From the NCBI RefSeq assembly GCF_003610775.1, contig NZ_RAQO01000009.1, forward strand, positions 186,001 through 250,000: 64,000 bases of DNA, read 5' to 3'. The notes beneath the pieces were generated by a model. That model did not search any database and had not been told where the DNA came from. It saw nothing but the letters and a program-made list of their open reading frames with translations. Shown in pieces: positions 18,569 through 27,246 of the stretch (its first letter is position 1; every line of letters begins with the position of its first letter). Source of the stretch: Alginatibacterium sediminis. Lineage in GTDB: Bacteria; Pseudomonadota; Gammaproteobacteria; Enterobacterales; Celerinatantimonadaceae. The position numbers were made by a program, and so were the translations under genes.

Positions 18569-19882
18569 TTACCAGCAAATACCCTCATACAAATCAGAAC
18601 CGTCATCAGGGTTGATAATACGAACTAGGTCAACAATATGGCATTCGGCAGGTGCCGATTTTACTGCTTGCTTAAAATTAGGGTCGCTGTTGCCAATGAC
18701 TAACACTTCAGCATGATCAATTACTTCCTGCTCTGAATCGACCATTAGACGAGAGATATGAGGAATTCGATTTAATATGTAATCACGGTTAGCACCGACG
18801 ACAGAAGCGATACTTACGTTTTTGTCGTATAAGCGTAGATCATACCCTTTGCCGATAAGACGTTCGATTACTTCAACAACAGGGCTTTCTCGTAAATCAT
18901 CAGTACCAGCTTTGAAGCTAAATCCCAGGATTCCTATTTTGCGTTTGTTTTTTTCGGTAATTAGCTCAAGACCATGGTTCACTTGCAGTTCATTTGACGG
19001 CAATATCGAAGCAAGGACCGGAACATCAACGTCCAATGAGCGTGCCTTGTAGACTAATGCTCGGACATCCTTTGGTAAGCATGAGCCTCCAAAAGCAAAG
19101 CCCGGCTTCATATAATATGATGAAATATTGAGTTTGGTGTCTTGGCAAAAAATGTCCATAACCTTATGGCTATCTACATTCACTTTCTTGGAAATATTGC
19201 CAATTTCATTTGCGAATGCAACCTTCAAAGCGTGCCAGACATTGTCTGAATATTTGACCATTTCCGCGGTTGCTAAATCGGTGCCAATTTTCGGGCCTGG
19301 TAGGTGAGCATATATATCTAAAACAATGTCTTGAGTTCTTTTATCGTTAGCGCCTACAACTGTTTTCGGTGGGTTGTAATAGTCATAAACCGCAGTACCT
19401 TCGCGCAGAAACTCTGGATTGATCGCTAGACCAAATCCAACACCAGCAGTCTTGCCCGAGCTATCTTCTAAGGTTGGTTGAACAATGTCACGCATTGTAC
19501 CCGGAAGCATCGTAGAACGAATTACAACGACATGATAGTCATCTTTGTTCTTGATTTCCTCACCGATTTGCTCGCAAACCCGACGTACATATTTTAAGTC
19601 CAAGCTGCCATTAAGTTGGCTTGGAGTACCAACACAAATCATAGAAACACTGGTTTTTTTAATCGCAAGCGCACAATCAGTTGTTGCACTTAACGACCCT
19701 GACTTGGCACCAGTAGCGATGATTTTATCGATGTCTTGTTCAATAATGGGAGAGTTACCAGCGTTGATTAAGCTTACCTTGGTATCACTAGTGTCTACTC
19801 CAATAACGGTGTGGCCATCTTTTACTAGACAACCTGCAGATACTGCACCTACGTATCCTAGCCCGAATATACTGATTTCCAT
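18569..19882 (-). CDS. algD: GDP-mannose 6-dehydrogenase, AlgD type
   Basis: NAD-dependent four-electron dehydrogenase of 437 residues, expected to oxidise GDP-mannose to GDP-mannuronate in the cytoplasm. The Rossmann start is ISIFGLGYVGAVSAGCL; the catalytic cysteine lies in FAFGGSCLPKDVRAL and falls at residue 268, the same number as in Pseudomonas AlgD. Other AlgD-like blocks are CVGTPSQLNGSLDL, NPEFLREGTAVYDY and the ending YEGICW. The closest relative by eye is AlgD rather than UDP-glucose dehydrogenase. It has its own GAAGG ribosome-binding site. It implies a uronic acid in the polymer. No alginate polymerase genes (alg8/alg44) are nearby, so alginate itself is not suggested. Confidence 0.92.
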   Translation of the reverse strand: MEISIFGLGYVGAVSAGCLVKDGHTVIGVDTSDTKVSLINAGNSPIIEQDIDKIIATGAKSGSLSATTDCALAIKKTSVSMICVGTPSQLNGSLDLKYVRRVCEQIGEEIKNKDDYHVVVIRSTMLPGTMRDIVQPTLEDSSGKTAGVGFGLAINPEFLREGTAVYDYYNPPKTVVGANDKRTQDIVLDIYAHLPGPKIGTDLATAEMVKYSDNVWHALKVAFANEIGNISKKVNVDSHKVMDIFCQDTKLNISSYYMKPGFAFGGSCLPKDVRALVYKARSLDVDVPVLASILPSNELQVNHGLELITEKNKRKIGILGFSFKAGTDDLRESPVVEVIERLIGKGYDLRLYDKNVSIASVVGANRDYILNRIPHISRLMVDSEQEVIDHAEVLVIGNSDPNFKQAVKSAPAECHIVDLVRIINPDDGSDLYEGICW

Positions 19883-19932
19883 GTTTTTGCCTTCGTCCTA
19901 AAGTTAATAATCTACGTCAATGCTTATATGTT

Positions 19933-21279
19933 CTAGCGATGACTTAATTTTTGTTTACAGCTTTGTAGCATGGCGACAAACTCATCAGTTACTTTATTCC
20001 AACCATAGTTTTCTTTGACTAATTTGTAGCCTGATTTGGATAAGTTTGCTGCTAAATCTGGTTCGGATAAAGCCCGACAAACTTCGTTAGCAAAGTCTTG
20101 AGCTTCATCGGCGAGTAAAATGTCCTTATTATGAGAAACAGGTAAACCTTCAGCCCCAATGCGGGTCGATACCACGGGTAAGTTTGCTGCCATGGTCTCA
20201 AAAATTTTAATTCGAGTTCCTCCACCGATTCTCAAAGGCACAACTGATATGGCTGCTTTAGCTAAGTAAGGGCGGATATCATCAACCGTTCCAGTCACGG
20301 TAATTGATGGATCCTCTTTACCCAGTGCCGTTATTTTTTCTGGTGGATTTCTACCGACAATAGTTAAACTGATATCAGGAGTCTTGAGTTTAATTAGAGG
20401 ATAGACATTGCGCACAAAATCACTAATTCCATCGACATTAGGCATCCAATCCATTGAACCGAGAAACACCATGCTATTTGCAGTGGGCTCACGTTTATAG
20501 ACAGAAAAATAGTCTATATCAACGCCGGTAGGAACATTACCCAAGACATTTGTTAGTCCAAAATCTTGCTTAAAAGATTGTTCGTCTTCTTCGCTTACAG
20601 CGATGACGCCATCAAATGAACTACAAGTATCTTTCTCGTACTTTAAATACCGTTTCCATTGCGAGGTAAAATAAAATTTTGATAAAAAATTGCCTGCGTT
20701 TATGACGTAGCGTTCCCAGATCCTGCTTTCAACGTTATGCTGAAATACAACATATGGAACTTGTTTTTGTTTTTCTATGCCGTCTAAATTAGCTGACAAA
20801 CTTAAGAAGTCACAGATAACAACTTGATAGTCTTCAGATTCTAGTTGCGCGCTAAGCGCCGCACGGATCGCGGTATTTGTATAGCGGTCAATCACGAATG
20901 GCTTTGTCGAAAATAGAAAGTTTTTTAAAATTGAGAGCAAAAAAGTTAGCTTATTTGATTTCTGGTCTTTCCAATCAACCCAAACTTGGTTGTCGCTATA
21001 CTCGTCAACTTTTACAGGAGCAAGAGCGGAGACTTCATTAAGCGCAAAGAAAGTAATGTCGTAGCTTTTCTTCAATTCGACCATCATATTGTAAGTACGA
21101 ATTTTACCACCTGAATTAAGTGGGTGAAGTGGATCAGCTTTTATCCATAACAGCTTTGGTCGAACAATTGATGTTTGCTCGTCTAGCATATTTTCTGGAT
21201 TTACAGCATTATCATGCATATCGTGATTCGTCCTTGAACCGTAAACGGAATATTGTGGCAAGCTTGATTGGAAAAGCAT
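19933..21279 (-). CDS. glycosyltransferase family 4, exosortase-locus type
   Basis: GT-B glycosyltransferase of up to 448 residues. The first recognisable strand is LLWIKADPLHPLNSGGKIRT near residue 44, and the donor domain has MVFLGSMDWMPNVDGISDF and VVPLRIGGGTRIKIFETMAA, a pattern shared with the sugar transferases (TIGR03087-like) of PEP-CTERM/EpsH loci. The glycosyl-binding E-x7-E site is modified to GGGTRIKIFE as usual in that group. The first 20 to 40 residues are unlike the family; the in-frame ATG at 21219 is a reasonable alternative start. It is divergent from the acetyltransferase gene. Confidence 0.86.
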   Translation of the reverse strand: MLFQSSLPQYSVYGSRTNHDMHDNAVNPENMLDEQTSIVRPKLLWIKADPLHPLNSGGKIRTYNMMVELKKSYDITFFALNEVSALAPVKVDEYSDNQVWVDWKDQKSNKLTFLLSILKNFLFSTKPFVIDRYTNTAIRAALSAQLESEDYQVVICDFLSLSANLDGIEKQKQVPYVVFQHNVESRIWERYVINAGNFLSKFYFTSQWKRYLKYEKDTCSSFDGVIAVSEEDEQSFKQDFGLTNVLGNVPTGVDIDYFSVYKREPTANSMVFLGSMDWMPNVDGISDFVRNVYPLIKLKTPDISLTIVGRNPPEKITALGKEDPSITVTGTVDDIRPYLAKAAISVVPLRIGGGTRIKIFETMAANLPVVSTRIGAEGLPVSHNKDILLADEAQDFANEVCRALSEPDLAANLSKSGYKLVKENYGWNKVTDEFVAMLQSCKQKLSHR

Positions 21280-21386
21280 AACACTGCATTAGAATTACGT
21301 TAACCGTTAAAGTGTTCCAAATAGATGGATTTGCCAAATTTGTTGATAATAGTGTATGCCTTAATCGGGATCTAAAGAGGAATCAT

Positions 21387-21887
21387 ATGTTGAAGAAGGA
21401 TTTTCGCCGAAAACAACAGATATTTTGGGAGGACGGCGCGCAAGTCAGCATGCTAAGAATTCTAATTTCTGATGGCAGCGGTGCAATGATTTTATACCGC
21501 TTAATGCGTTGGTTATCGGAGCGTGGCCTGGCTCCGTTAGCGTTGGTTATTCAATGGTTGAATAAGTTTCTTAACGGTTGTGTGATCGGTCAGAAAGCTG
21601 ATTTTGACGAAGGTTTTGTAATCATGCATCCTGTTGGAATCGTAATCAATTCCAAGGTTAAAGCAGGTAAAAATGTAACCCTTGAAAGCGGGGTTGTCAT
21701 TGGAGATGAAAAAGGAAAATCGCCAGTTTTACACGATGATATCTTTATCGGCTCCGGGGCCAAGATTATCGGTGGGCTTACGATTGCTAATCATGTGAAA
21801 GTAGGAGCCAATGCAGTGGTGACCAAATCGGCACTGCAAGGGGAAACCATGCTAGGGATCCCTGCCAAAGCGTACAATAAGTCCTAA
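21387..21887 (+). CDS. serine acetyltransferase-like hexapeptide acyltransferase
   Basis: Protein of 166 residues with a left-handed beta-helix of hexapeptide repeats (GIVINSKVKAGKNVTLESGVVIGDE, IFIGSGAKIIGG, VKVGANAVVTKS) and a C-terminal GIPAKAY loop, as in CysE-like and sugar acetyltransferases. The ATG at 21387 has a good AGAGGA ribosome-binding site; an in-frame start at 21312 would add 25 residues without one. CysE-like genes are regular members of exosortase loci. It probably O- or N-acetylates a sugar of the repeat unit, opposing the deacetylase at 4506-5516; serine as substrate cannot be excluded. Confidence 0.83.
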   Translation: MLKKDFRRKQQIFWEDGAQVSMLRILISDGSGAMILYRLMRWLSERGLAPLALVIQWLNKFLNGCVIGQKADFDEGFVIMHPVGIVINSKVKAGKNVTLESGVVIGDEKGKSPVLHDDIFIGSGAKIIGGLTIANHVKVGANAVVTKSALQGETMLGIPAKAYNKS

Positions 21888-21893
21888 TGAGTT

Positions 21894-23297
21894 TTAGCTT
21901 TTAAAGATAAGACTAGCAAAGCCTCTTGCTATCGCAGTATCACAATCTAGGTTACATGGGATATCTATCAATGCTATTTGGCTGTTTCGCTCTCCAGCAA
22001 AAGCTTGCTCGATTTTTGAAATGCGGTAGTCAATACCTGCTGCAACAGCTTGGTTACCTAAGACAAACTGATACATTAGAACTCTTTTCTCGTTACGCTT
22101 AGATAAATACTTAACAATCGAAGTTTCGCGCAGCTTGTATTGCTCTACTATTTTTGTCGAGCTTAACGGAACTTGATTGAGATATGAGCGAGCTTGTGAC
22201 TCGAATCCTGGGCTACCAAAGGTGAGCAGTAGACCGTACTCATCATCTAGGTTAAAGCCTTGCCAGGACTGGTTATATTGGATGTTTCTAAATACCCAAG
22301 CTGGTCCCTGAATTTCGTCTAGAGGAGCAGTTTTACTCTGTGTTAATTCATAGCTAGCGGGTGAGATAACAAGTATTACAACGAAAGTAATAACGCTGGG
22401 CACCAAAACCCCAAATTTGCTTGGCTCGGTCTTCAATTCAACTGAGGCTATTGCCTCAACTGCTTTATCATCAACTAAATATCGGCCAAACCACATTAGT
22501 AAAGCTAGGTAGGGAACATAGATAAACCAACCGAGATTGTTGTGATCTTGGATGATCGGGCTTTGCATCTCTGTAAAATGGCCAATCAATATAATGACCG
22601 TGATTCGAATCCAATTGGTGAGCAACGCTCCAGCCAAGCATAGCAAGGTGAAAATTACGGCTTTTTTATACGAACGAATGTTTAAGTAAATAAACATGAC
22701 CGCAACAAAACAAGACGTAATGAAATAACGCAACCCGCTACAACCACCTGCAATTTCAAACTGACCAACCGCAATAGTAACGATATTTCCTTCAATAAAG
22801 CTCGGAACATTAGTCATACTCATGATTATGCCGACTGCATATGTGGATAGATTCTGCAAAGGGACGACTAGGGGGCCCCAAATTGGAACCATGAACCACA
22901 AAACAACACTTGCAAGTAATAACTCAAGCGAAAATCGGAAAAAGATCAAAAGGCTAAAAAAGAAGCAAATGGGTAGCATCCAACGAACTAATAAGGCAAC
23001 TTGGGCGATATATAGAATGAGAGACGCCAGCGAACAAAGTACCGCTAGCACAGCTATACCAGTGGAGAAACGACGAGTTGTTAACACGCCACGGCGAAAG
23101 GCTCGATGCAGTAAGTAGATGGAAATAAATGGAATGAGATAGGCATGCGAATAGGTGCCATCATCAAAACTGTGGATTTTCAGGTCAATCAACAGCGGCC
23201 AATTGACGACTAAAAATAGGGTAACGACAAGCGTTAACAGCCCTACTTCCGCAAAAGACCTTGGCACTGCAGAGAGCAAGCTAGCTTTAGCATTCAA
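21894..23297 (-). CDS. xrtA: exosortase A with fused EpsI domain
   Basis: Inner-membrane transpeptidase-like protein of 467 residues. The first 290 residues carry about eight hydrophobic segments and the exosortase signature: FEIAGGCSGLRYF with the catalytic Cys near residue 186, NWIRIT with the conserved Arg, and a His in QDHNNLGWFIY. After a last membrane helix the final 150 residues form an EpsI-like (DUF3485) periplasmic domain (IQGPAWVFRNIQYNQSWQGF). Exosortases cut PEP-CTERM sorting signals and pass the protein to another anchor, probably glycan-linked. Start is TTG at 23297, two bases after the sugar transferase stop, with AAGGT upstream. No PEP-CTERM protein is encoded in this window, so its substrates lie elsewhere. 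Confidence 0.88.
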   Translation of the reverse strand: MNAKASLLSAVPRSFAEVGLLTLVVTLFLVVNWPLLIDLKIHSFDDGTYSHAYLIPFISIYLLHRAFRRGVLTTRRFSTGIAVLAVLCSLASLILYIAQVALLVRWMLPICFFFSLLIFFRFSLELLLASVVLWFMVPIWGPLVVPLQNLSTYAVGIIMSMTNVPSFIEGNIVTIAVGQFEIAGGCSGLRYFITSCFVAVMFIYLNIRSYKKAVIFTLLCLAGALLTNWIRITVIILIGHFTEMQSPIIQDHNNLGWFIYVPYLALLMWFGRYLVDDKAVEAIASVELKTEPSKFGVLVPSVITFVVILVISPASYELTQSKTAPLDEIQGPAWVFRNIQYNQSWQGFNLDDEYGLLLTFGSPGFESQARSYLNQVPLSSTKIVEQYKLRETSIVKYLSKRNEKRVLMYQFVLGNQAVAAGIDYRISKIEQAFAGERNSQIALIDIPCNLDCDTAIARGFASLIFKS

Positions 23298-23299
23298 AA

Positions 23300-24694
23300 C
23301 TATCGACCTTGCCCAAATATAACGATTTCAGCTGTTCGAATTAAAATAAGTAGATCAAACATGAAACTCCGGTGCTTGATGTAATATAAGTCGTACTTTA
23401 ACTTCTCAACACTATCGTTATAGCTACCGCCGTAGGGATACTTGAGCTGAGCCCATCCGGTTAAACCCGGTTTTACATTGTGTCTATGTCGATAGTAGGG
23501 AATTGTTTCGATATATTCGTTTACAAAATTTGGCCGTTCGGGACGAGGGCCAACAAATCCCATCTCACCGCGAAAGACATTGAAAAGTTGTGGTAATTCA
23601 TCAAGGCGATACTTACGGATAAAATTACCAATGTTAGTTATTCGTGGGTCCGCGATCTCAGCAAATTTAGCTCCATCTTTTTCAGCATCAATGCGCATGC
23701 TTCGAAACTTGAAAATTAAAAAAGACGCGCCATCGACTCCGATTCTTTCTTGGCTATATATAACCTTTGCCGTAATGCCGTCCTCAATTTTAATTGCAAT
23801 GATTGTAGCAATCATTAATGGCCATGTTAGAAGAAATACGATGAGAGCTAGGCTTGCGTTGAAAATCCAATCCAGTGAGTCTCGAAGATAGTTTCGAGAG
23901 GAGAAACCATTGCTCGCAATTAACCATGACCAGTGGACTAGCGATATATCGATTTGGCCACACTCACGCTCAATAAACTCAACAATATCAGTAACTTGTA
24001 TCCCTTTCAGTTTACACATGAAAATCTGTTCTAGCGGTAAGCTTGCCCGGCGATCATCGGCGGCAATTACAATTTCATCAATAGAATTTTTAGCCACATA
24101 GACTTCGAGCTCTGCAGGCATTTCAATGATAGGTTCGTTATGGAGGCAATCAGGAGCATCATTTTTTATTGGCACGCAAGCAATAATGTCAAAATCTGCT
24201 CGGTCAACTCGCCGGCGCATACGTTTTTCTATGACTCCAGCTCTAATGCCTGTACCTAAGACTAGAACGCGTCTGCGGCCTAACCGACTGTATTCAATTT
24301 TATAAGCGACGTAGCGGGTGAAGCTTAAACAAATCATGACCCAAGCATAGAGCCACTCTCTGAAATTAAGCGGTAATACATCCAGCGGCGTTAAAACGTA
24401 GACTACTGAGGCAATAAAATACGCCAAGGATACGCCTAGCGTAATGCGACGTAAAACACCTCTAAAGTTCTCTCGAATTTTGTGGTTGTATAGACCCAAG
24501 CCTAAAAGTGACAGGTTAATCGGAAGAACGAACAAAAATAGATGTTGAAGTAAGACACCATTGCCAACAAGTACGACACTTTCAGGCGTATATGCATTCA
24601 AAAATGCATAACTAATGGAAAAAATAATTGTTAGTACAACCACTTCAACAGCGAGCAGCCCGCTGCTTGCCGAAAATACTTGGCGATAACCCAA
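23300..24694 (-). CDS. initiating sugar-phosphate transferase of the exosortase system
   Basis: Polyprenyl-phosphate glycosyl-1-phosphate transferase of 464 residues, which should load the first sugar on undecaprenyl phosphate at the inner membrane. Four N-terminal hydrophobic segments (to about residue 130) are followed by a CoA-binding-like NAD fold (RRVLVLGTGIRAG) and one more helix near 275. The C-terminal bacterial sugar transferase domain shows SQERIGVDG, FKFRSMRIDAEKDGA, RKYRLDELPQLFNV, GFVGPRPERPNFV and PGLTGWAQ. The ending FGQGR is typical of the XrtA-associated (TIGR03013-like) subfamily. Start is TTG at 24694 with AAAGGGA upstream. It heads a two-gene minus-strand operon with the exosortase. 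Confidence 0.92.
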   Translation of the reverse strand: MGYRQVFSASSGLLAVEVVVLTIIFSISYAFLNAYTPESVVLVGNGVLLQHLFLFVLPINLSLLGLGLYNHKIRENFRGVLRRITLGVSLAYFIASVVYVLTPLDVLPLNFREWLYAWVMICLSFTRYVAYKIEYSRLGRRRVLVLGTGIRAGVIEKRMRRRVDRADFDIIACVPIKNDAPDCLHNEPIIEMPAELEVYVAKNSIDEIVIAADDRRASLPLEQIFMCKLKGIQVTDIVEFIERECGQIDISLVHWSWLIASNGFSSRNYLRDSLDWIFNASLALIVFLLTWPLMIATIIAIKIEDGITAKVIYSQERIGVDGASFLIFKFRSMRIDAEKDGAKFAEIADPRITNIGNFIRKYRLDELPQLFNVFRGEMGFVGPRPERPNFVNEYIETIPYYRHRHNVKPGLTGWAQLKYPYGGSYNDSVEKLKYDLYYIKHRSFMFDLLILIRTAEIVIFGQGR

Positions 24695-25014
24695 AGTGAA
24701 ATTCCCTTTCTTTGAAACTCAATACCGCATTTGTCTTATTCTTAAGGACAAATTGCTTCGTGGATTCTTCCACAAGTTGCAACGCTAGCGTAAAGTGCAA
24801 TACATATCAATTAAAGATATATTGCGATATACACATGAAGTGTTTTAGATTGTGTGAGAATGAAATGTTAAATCAGTTATTTATGATAGGATAGTTCTAA
24901 ATACTCGATTAATAATTGTTGAAGGTGATTTACAACTTAATGCCTACGGCTTTATTATCAGACCTTAATATTAAAGAATCTTGTTTTTTAACACATAGAT
25001 GAACGGATGCTACT
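24695..25014. promoter_or_regulatory. divergent control region of the exosortase and export operons
   Basis: This 320-base gap separates two divergent operons and must hold their promoters. It is AT-rich. A perfect inverted repeat GTGGA-TTCT-TCCAC lies at 24760-24773, and a cluster of short repeats (ATATC...GATAT, then GATATA repeated) lies at about 24806-24836. No convincing sigma-54 -24/-12 element with the proper GG-N10-GC spacing was found by eye on either strand, although the operon encodes a sigma-54 activator. I see no gene in it. Confidence 0.5.
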
Positions 25015-25665
25015 ATGAAAACGCTTAGATCGAAACTAAGGGTGCGCCTCGCATTGGTATGCGCGGCTTTGGGTTTAACTGCTTGTACCGCGCAGAATAA
25101 CACCGCACCACAATTACCCAGTGCTACGGTTATCCCTTCTTTGACTAATGAAGTCGAGAATTATAAGTACTTGATTGGCCCAGGAGATTCTTTGAGCATC
25201 TTCGTCTGGTTAAACCCAGAGATTTCAGGAAGCTTTATAGTTCGTCCTGATGGGATGATTACTACGTCCTTGGTTGAAGACATTCCTGTTTCAGGTAAGA
25301 CCCCTTCAGAAGTTGCTCGAGAAGTTGAAGCCCAACTACAAGAGTATATCCGCGATCCGATTGTTACGGTTACCGTTGGGAACTTTGTAGGACCATATAG
25401 TGAGCAAGTACGCATTATTGGTGAAGCTTCTGCACCTCAAGCAATCTCTTACCGAGAGAATATGACTCTGCTGGACGTCATGGTACAAGTTGGTGGACTT
25501 AGTGAGTTTGCAGATGGCAACAGCGCTAAATTGGTGCGCGTCGTAGGCGGGGCACAACAAACGTACAACATCCGGATTAGTGAATTGATCCAGAACGGAA
25601 ATATTGATAAAAATGTTGATATGTTGCCTGGCGATATTGTCATCATTCCAGAAGCTTGGTTTTAG
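25015..25665 (+). CDS. polysaccharide export lipoprotein (Wza/EpsD-like)
   Basis: Outer-membrane export protein of 216 residues. A lipoprotein signal ends in the lipobox LTAC (Cys near residue 24). The poly-export domain follows with YLIGPGDSLSIFVW, ISGSFIVRPDGMI and the helix SEVAREVEAQLQEYIRDPIV, and then an SLBB-like segment (VRIIGEASAPQAISYRENMTLLDVMVQVGG). At this length it has one SLBB domain and lacks the C-terminal amphipathic helix of E. coli Wza, as usual for EpsD-type proteins of exosortase loci. It is the first gene of the export and regulation operon ending in prsR. Confidence 0.93.
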   Translation: MKTLRSKLRVRLALVCAALGLTACTAQNNTAPQLPSATVIPSLTNEVENYKYLIGPGDSLSIFVWLNPEISGSFIVRPDGMITTSLVEDIPVSGKTPSEVAREVEAQLQEYIRDPIVTVTVGNFVGPYSEQVRIIGEASAPQAISYRENMTLLDVMVQVGGLSEFADGNSAKLVRVVGGAQQTYNIRISELIQNGNIDKNVDMLPGDIVIIPEAWF

Positions 25666-25683
25666 GTCGGGGTAGTAGTAAGA

Positions 25684-27246
25684 ATGCAAGAGCTTATTGC
25701 TAATCTACAGCAGTACCTAAGTGGTGTTTGGTTGAAGCGTCGCTATCTGATGATAGCGACGTGGTTGATCTGCCCCTTAGGTTGGGTTGCTATTACGTTG
25801 ATGCCAAATCAATATACGTCTGAAGCGAGAGTTTATGCAGATACTCGCTCTATTTTACAACCCCTACTGAAAGGGCTGGCTATACAAAACGACCCAGGGC
25901 AGGAACTCGTACTCATGGTGCGGACCTTATTGAGTCGAACCAATTTGGAGAAGATAGCGCGCCTTAGTGATGTCGACGTTAGCGTATCAACCGAAGCAGA
26001 ATATGAAGCGCTTCTTGCTAACTTAAAACGTAACATCTCCGTTAGTTCAGCACGAAAGCAGAATCTATATGACATCGTGTATCACAGCGATGACCCTCAA
26101 CGAGCTAAAGATGTGGTGGAAGCCGTTCTTAATGTATTTGTGGAAAATACCTTGGGAGAAAAACGCGTTGAAACCGAAGATGCGAATGCATTTATCCGAC
26201 AACAAATCGAAGAGTATGAAAAACGACTGATTGCATCGGAAAAACGTTTAGCGGACTTTAAGCGAACATACAGTGGTTTACTTCCTGGTAGCGGAAGCAA
26301 TTATTATAGCCAAGTGGAGTCTTTAGAAACTCAACTGGAACTGACCCGCTTGGAATTAAGCGAAGCGATTACCCGTCTTCAAACTGCTCGTTCTCAGCTC
26401 TTCGAAGAAGAGTCCAATGTGCGCCTTCGTTTAGACTCAGTGAACACTGAATACGACCAACGTATAGAACAGTTAAGAACTCGTAAAGACGACTTGTTGA
26501 TACGTTACACTGAAAAACATCCATCTGTCGTAGAAACAACAAATCAAATTAACGAGCTAGAGTCGTTAAGAAGCCGTAAGTTAAGCTCGAGTAATTCTTC
26601 TGACGAATTGCTCTCTGGTAATCCTGTTTATCAGCAAATGAGGATTAACGTTGGTTTGTTAACCAATGAAGTTGAATCCATGAAGGTCAGAGAATCACGT
26701 CAGAACCGTAAACTTGAGGAAGCTCGTAGTCGCTTGAGTCAGGTGCCTGATGTTGAAGCACAATTGGCAGGTTTAAACCGTAGCTATGGCATTACAAAGC
26801 AAAAATATGAAGCGCTTTTAGTTCGAAGAGAAAGTGCGCAAATTTCGCAATCGGCAGGTCAAAATACCGAGGAAATCAAGTTTAGAATAATCGATCCTCC
26901 TCGAGTACCGTCTGCACCTTCAGGCCCCGCTAGGCCTCTGTTTGTGATTGTGGTTTTAGTTGCTGGCTTTGCGGTCGGACTCGGTTTGTCCTTGTTGTTT
27001 AGCCAAATCAATCCGGTAGTGCACTCAAGCCTACAGCTTTACGAAGCGACAGGTTTGCCTGTTTTCGGTGTGGTGTCAGCCACTGAACAATCGGGCTTGG
27101 AGAAAAGAACCAGACGGAAATCAATGATATTTCTGTCATTAAATTTGTTGTTATTGATTGGCTTTGCAGGCTTTTTTATCGTCAATTCGAATCATGTCTA
27201 TCATGCTCAAGTGATGAACTTGATTGAATCGCTAGGAGTCATCTAA
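25684..27246 (+). CDS. chain-length determinant protein of the exosortase system (Wzz/EpsF-like)
   Basis: Polysaccharide co-polymerase of 520 residues. An N-terminal membrane helix (RRYLMIATWLICPLGWVAITL) follows a short cytoplasmic stretch, then the Wzz domain (PNQYTSEARVYADTRSIL). The long periplasmic middle (about residues 160-390) is a predicted coiled coil. The segment RIIDPPRVPSAPSGPARPLF precedes the second membrane helix near residue 420; a further hydrophobic segment lies near 485. It controls chain length with the tyrosine kinase encoded next. Its stop and the kinase start overlap by one base (TAATG), so synthesis is coupled. Confidence 0.92.
   Translation: MQELIANLQQYLSGVWLKRRYLMIATWLICPLGWVAITLMPNQYTSEARVYADTRSILQPLLKGLAIQNDPGQELVLMVRTLLSRTNLEKIARLSDVDVSVSTEAEYEALLANLKRNISVSSARKQNLYDIVYHSDDPQRAKDVVEAVLNVFVENTLGEKRVETEDANAFIRQQIEEYEKRLIASEKRLADFKRTYSGLLPGSGSNYYSQVESLETQLELTRLELSEAITRLQTARSQLFEEESNVRLRLDSVNTEYDQRIEQLRTRKDDLLIRYTEKHPSVVETTNQINELESLRSRKLSSSNSSDELLSGNPVYQQMRINVGLLTNEVESMKVRESRQNRKLEEARSRLSQVPDVEAQLAGLNRSYGITKQKYEALLVRRESAQISQSAGQNTEEIKFRIIDPPRVPSAPSGPARPLFVIVVLVAGFAVGLGLSLLFSQINPVVHSSLQLYEATGLPVFGVVSATEQSGLEKRTRRKSMIFLSLNLLLLIGFAGFFIVNSNHVYHAQVMNLIESLGVI

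Noticed and set aside
24751-25014. Sigma-54 promoter for the export operon
   Set aside because: GG and GC pairs present are not at the required 10-base spacing on either strand.
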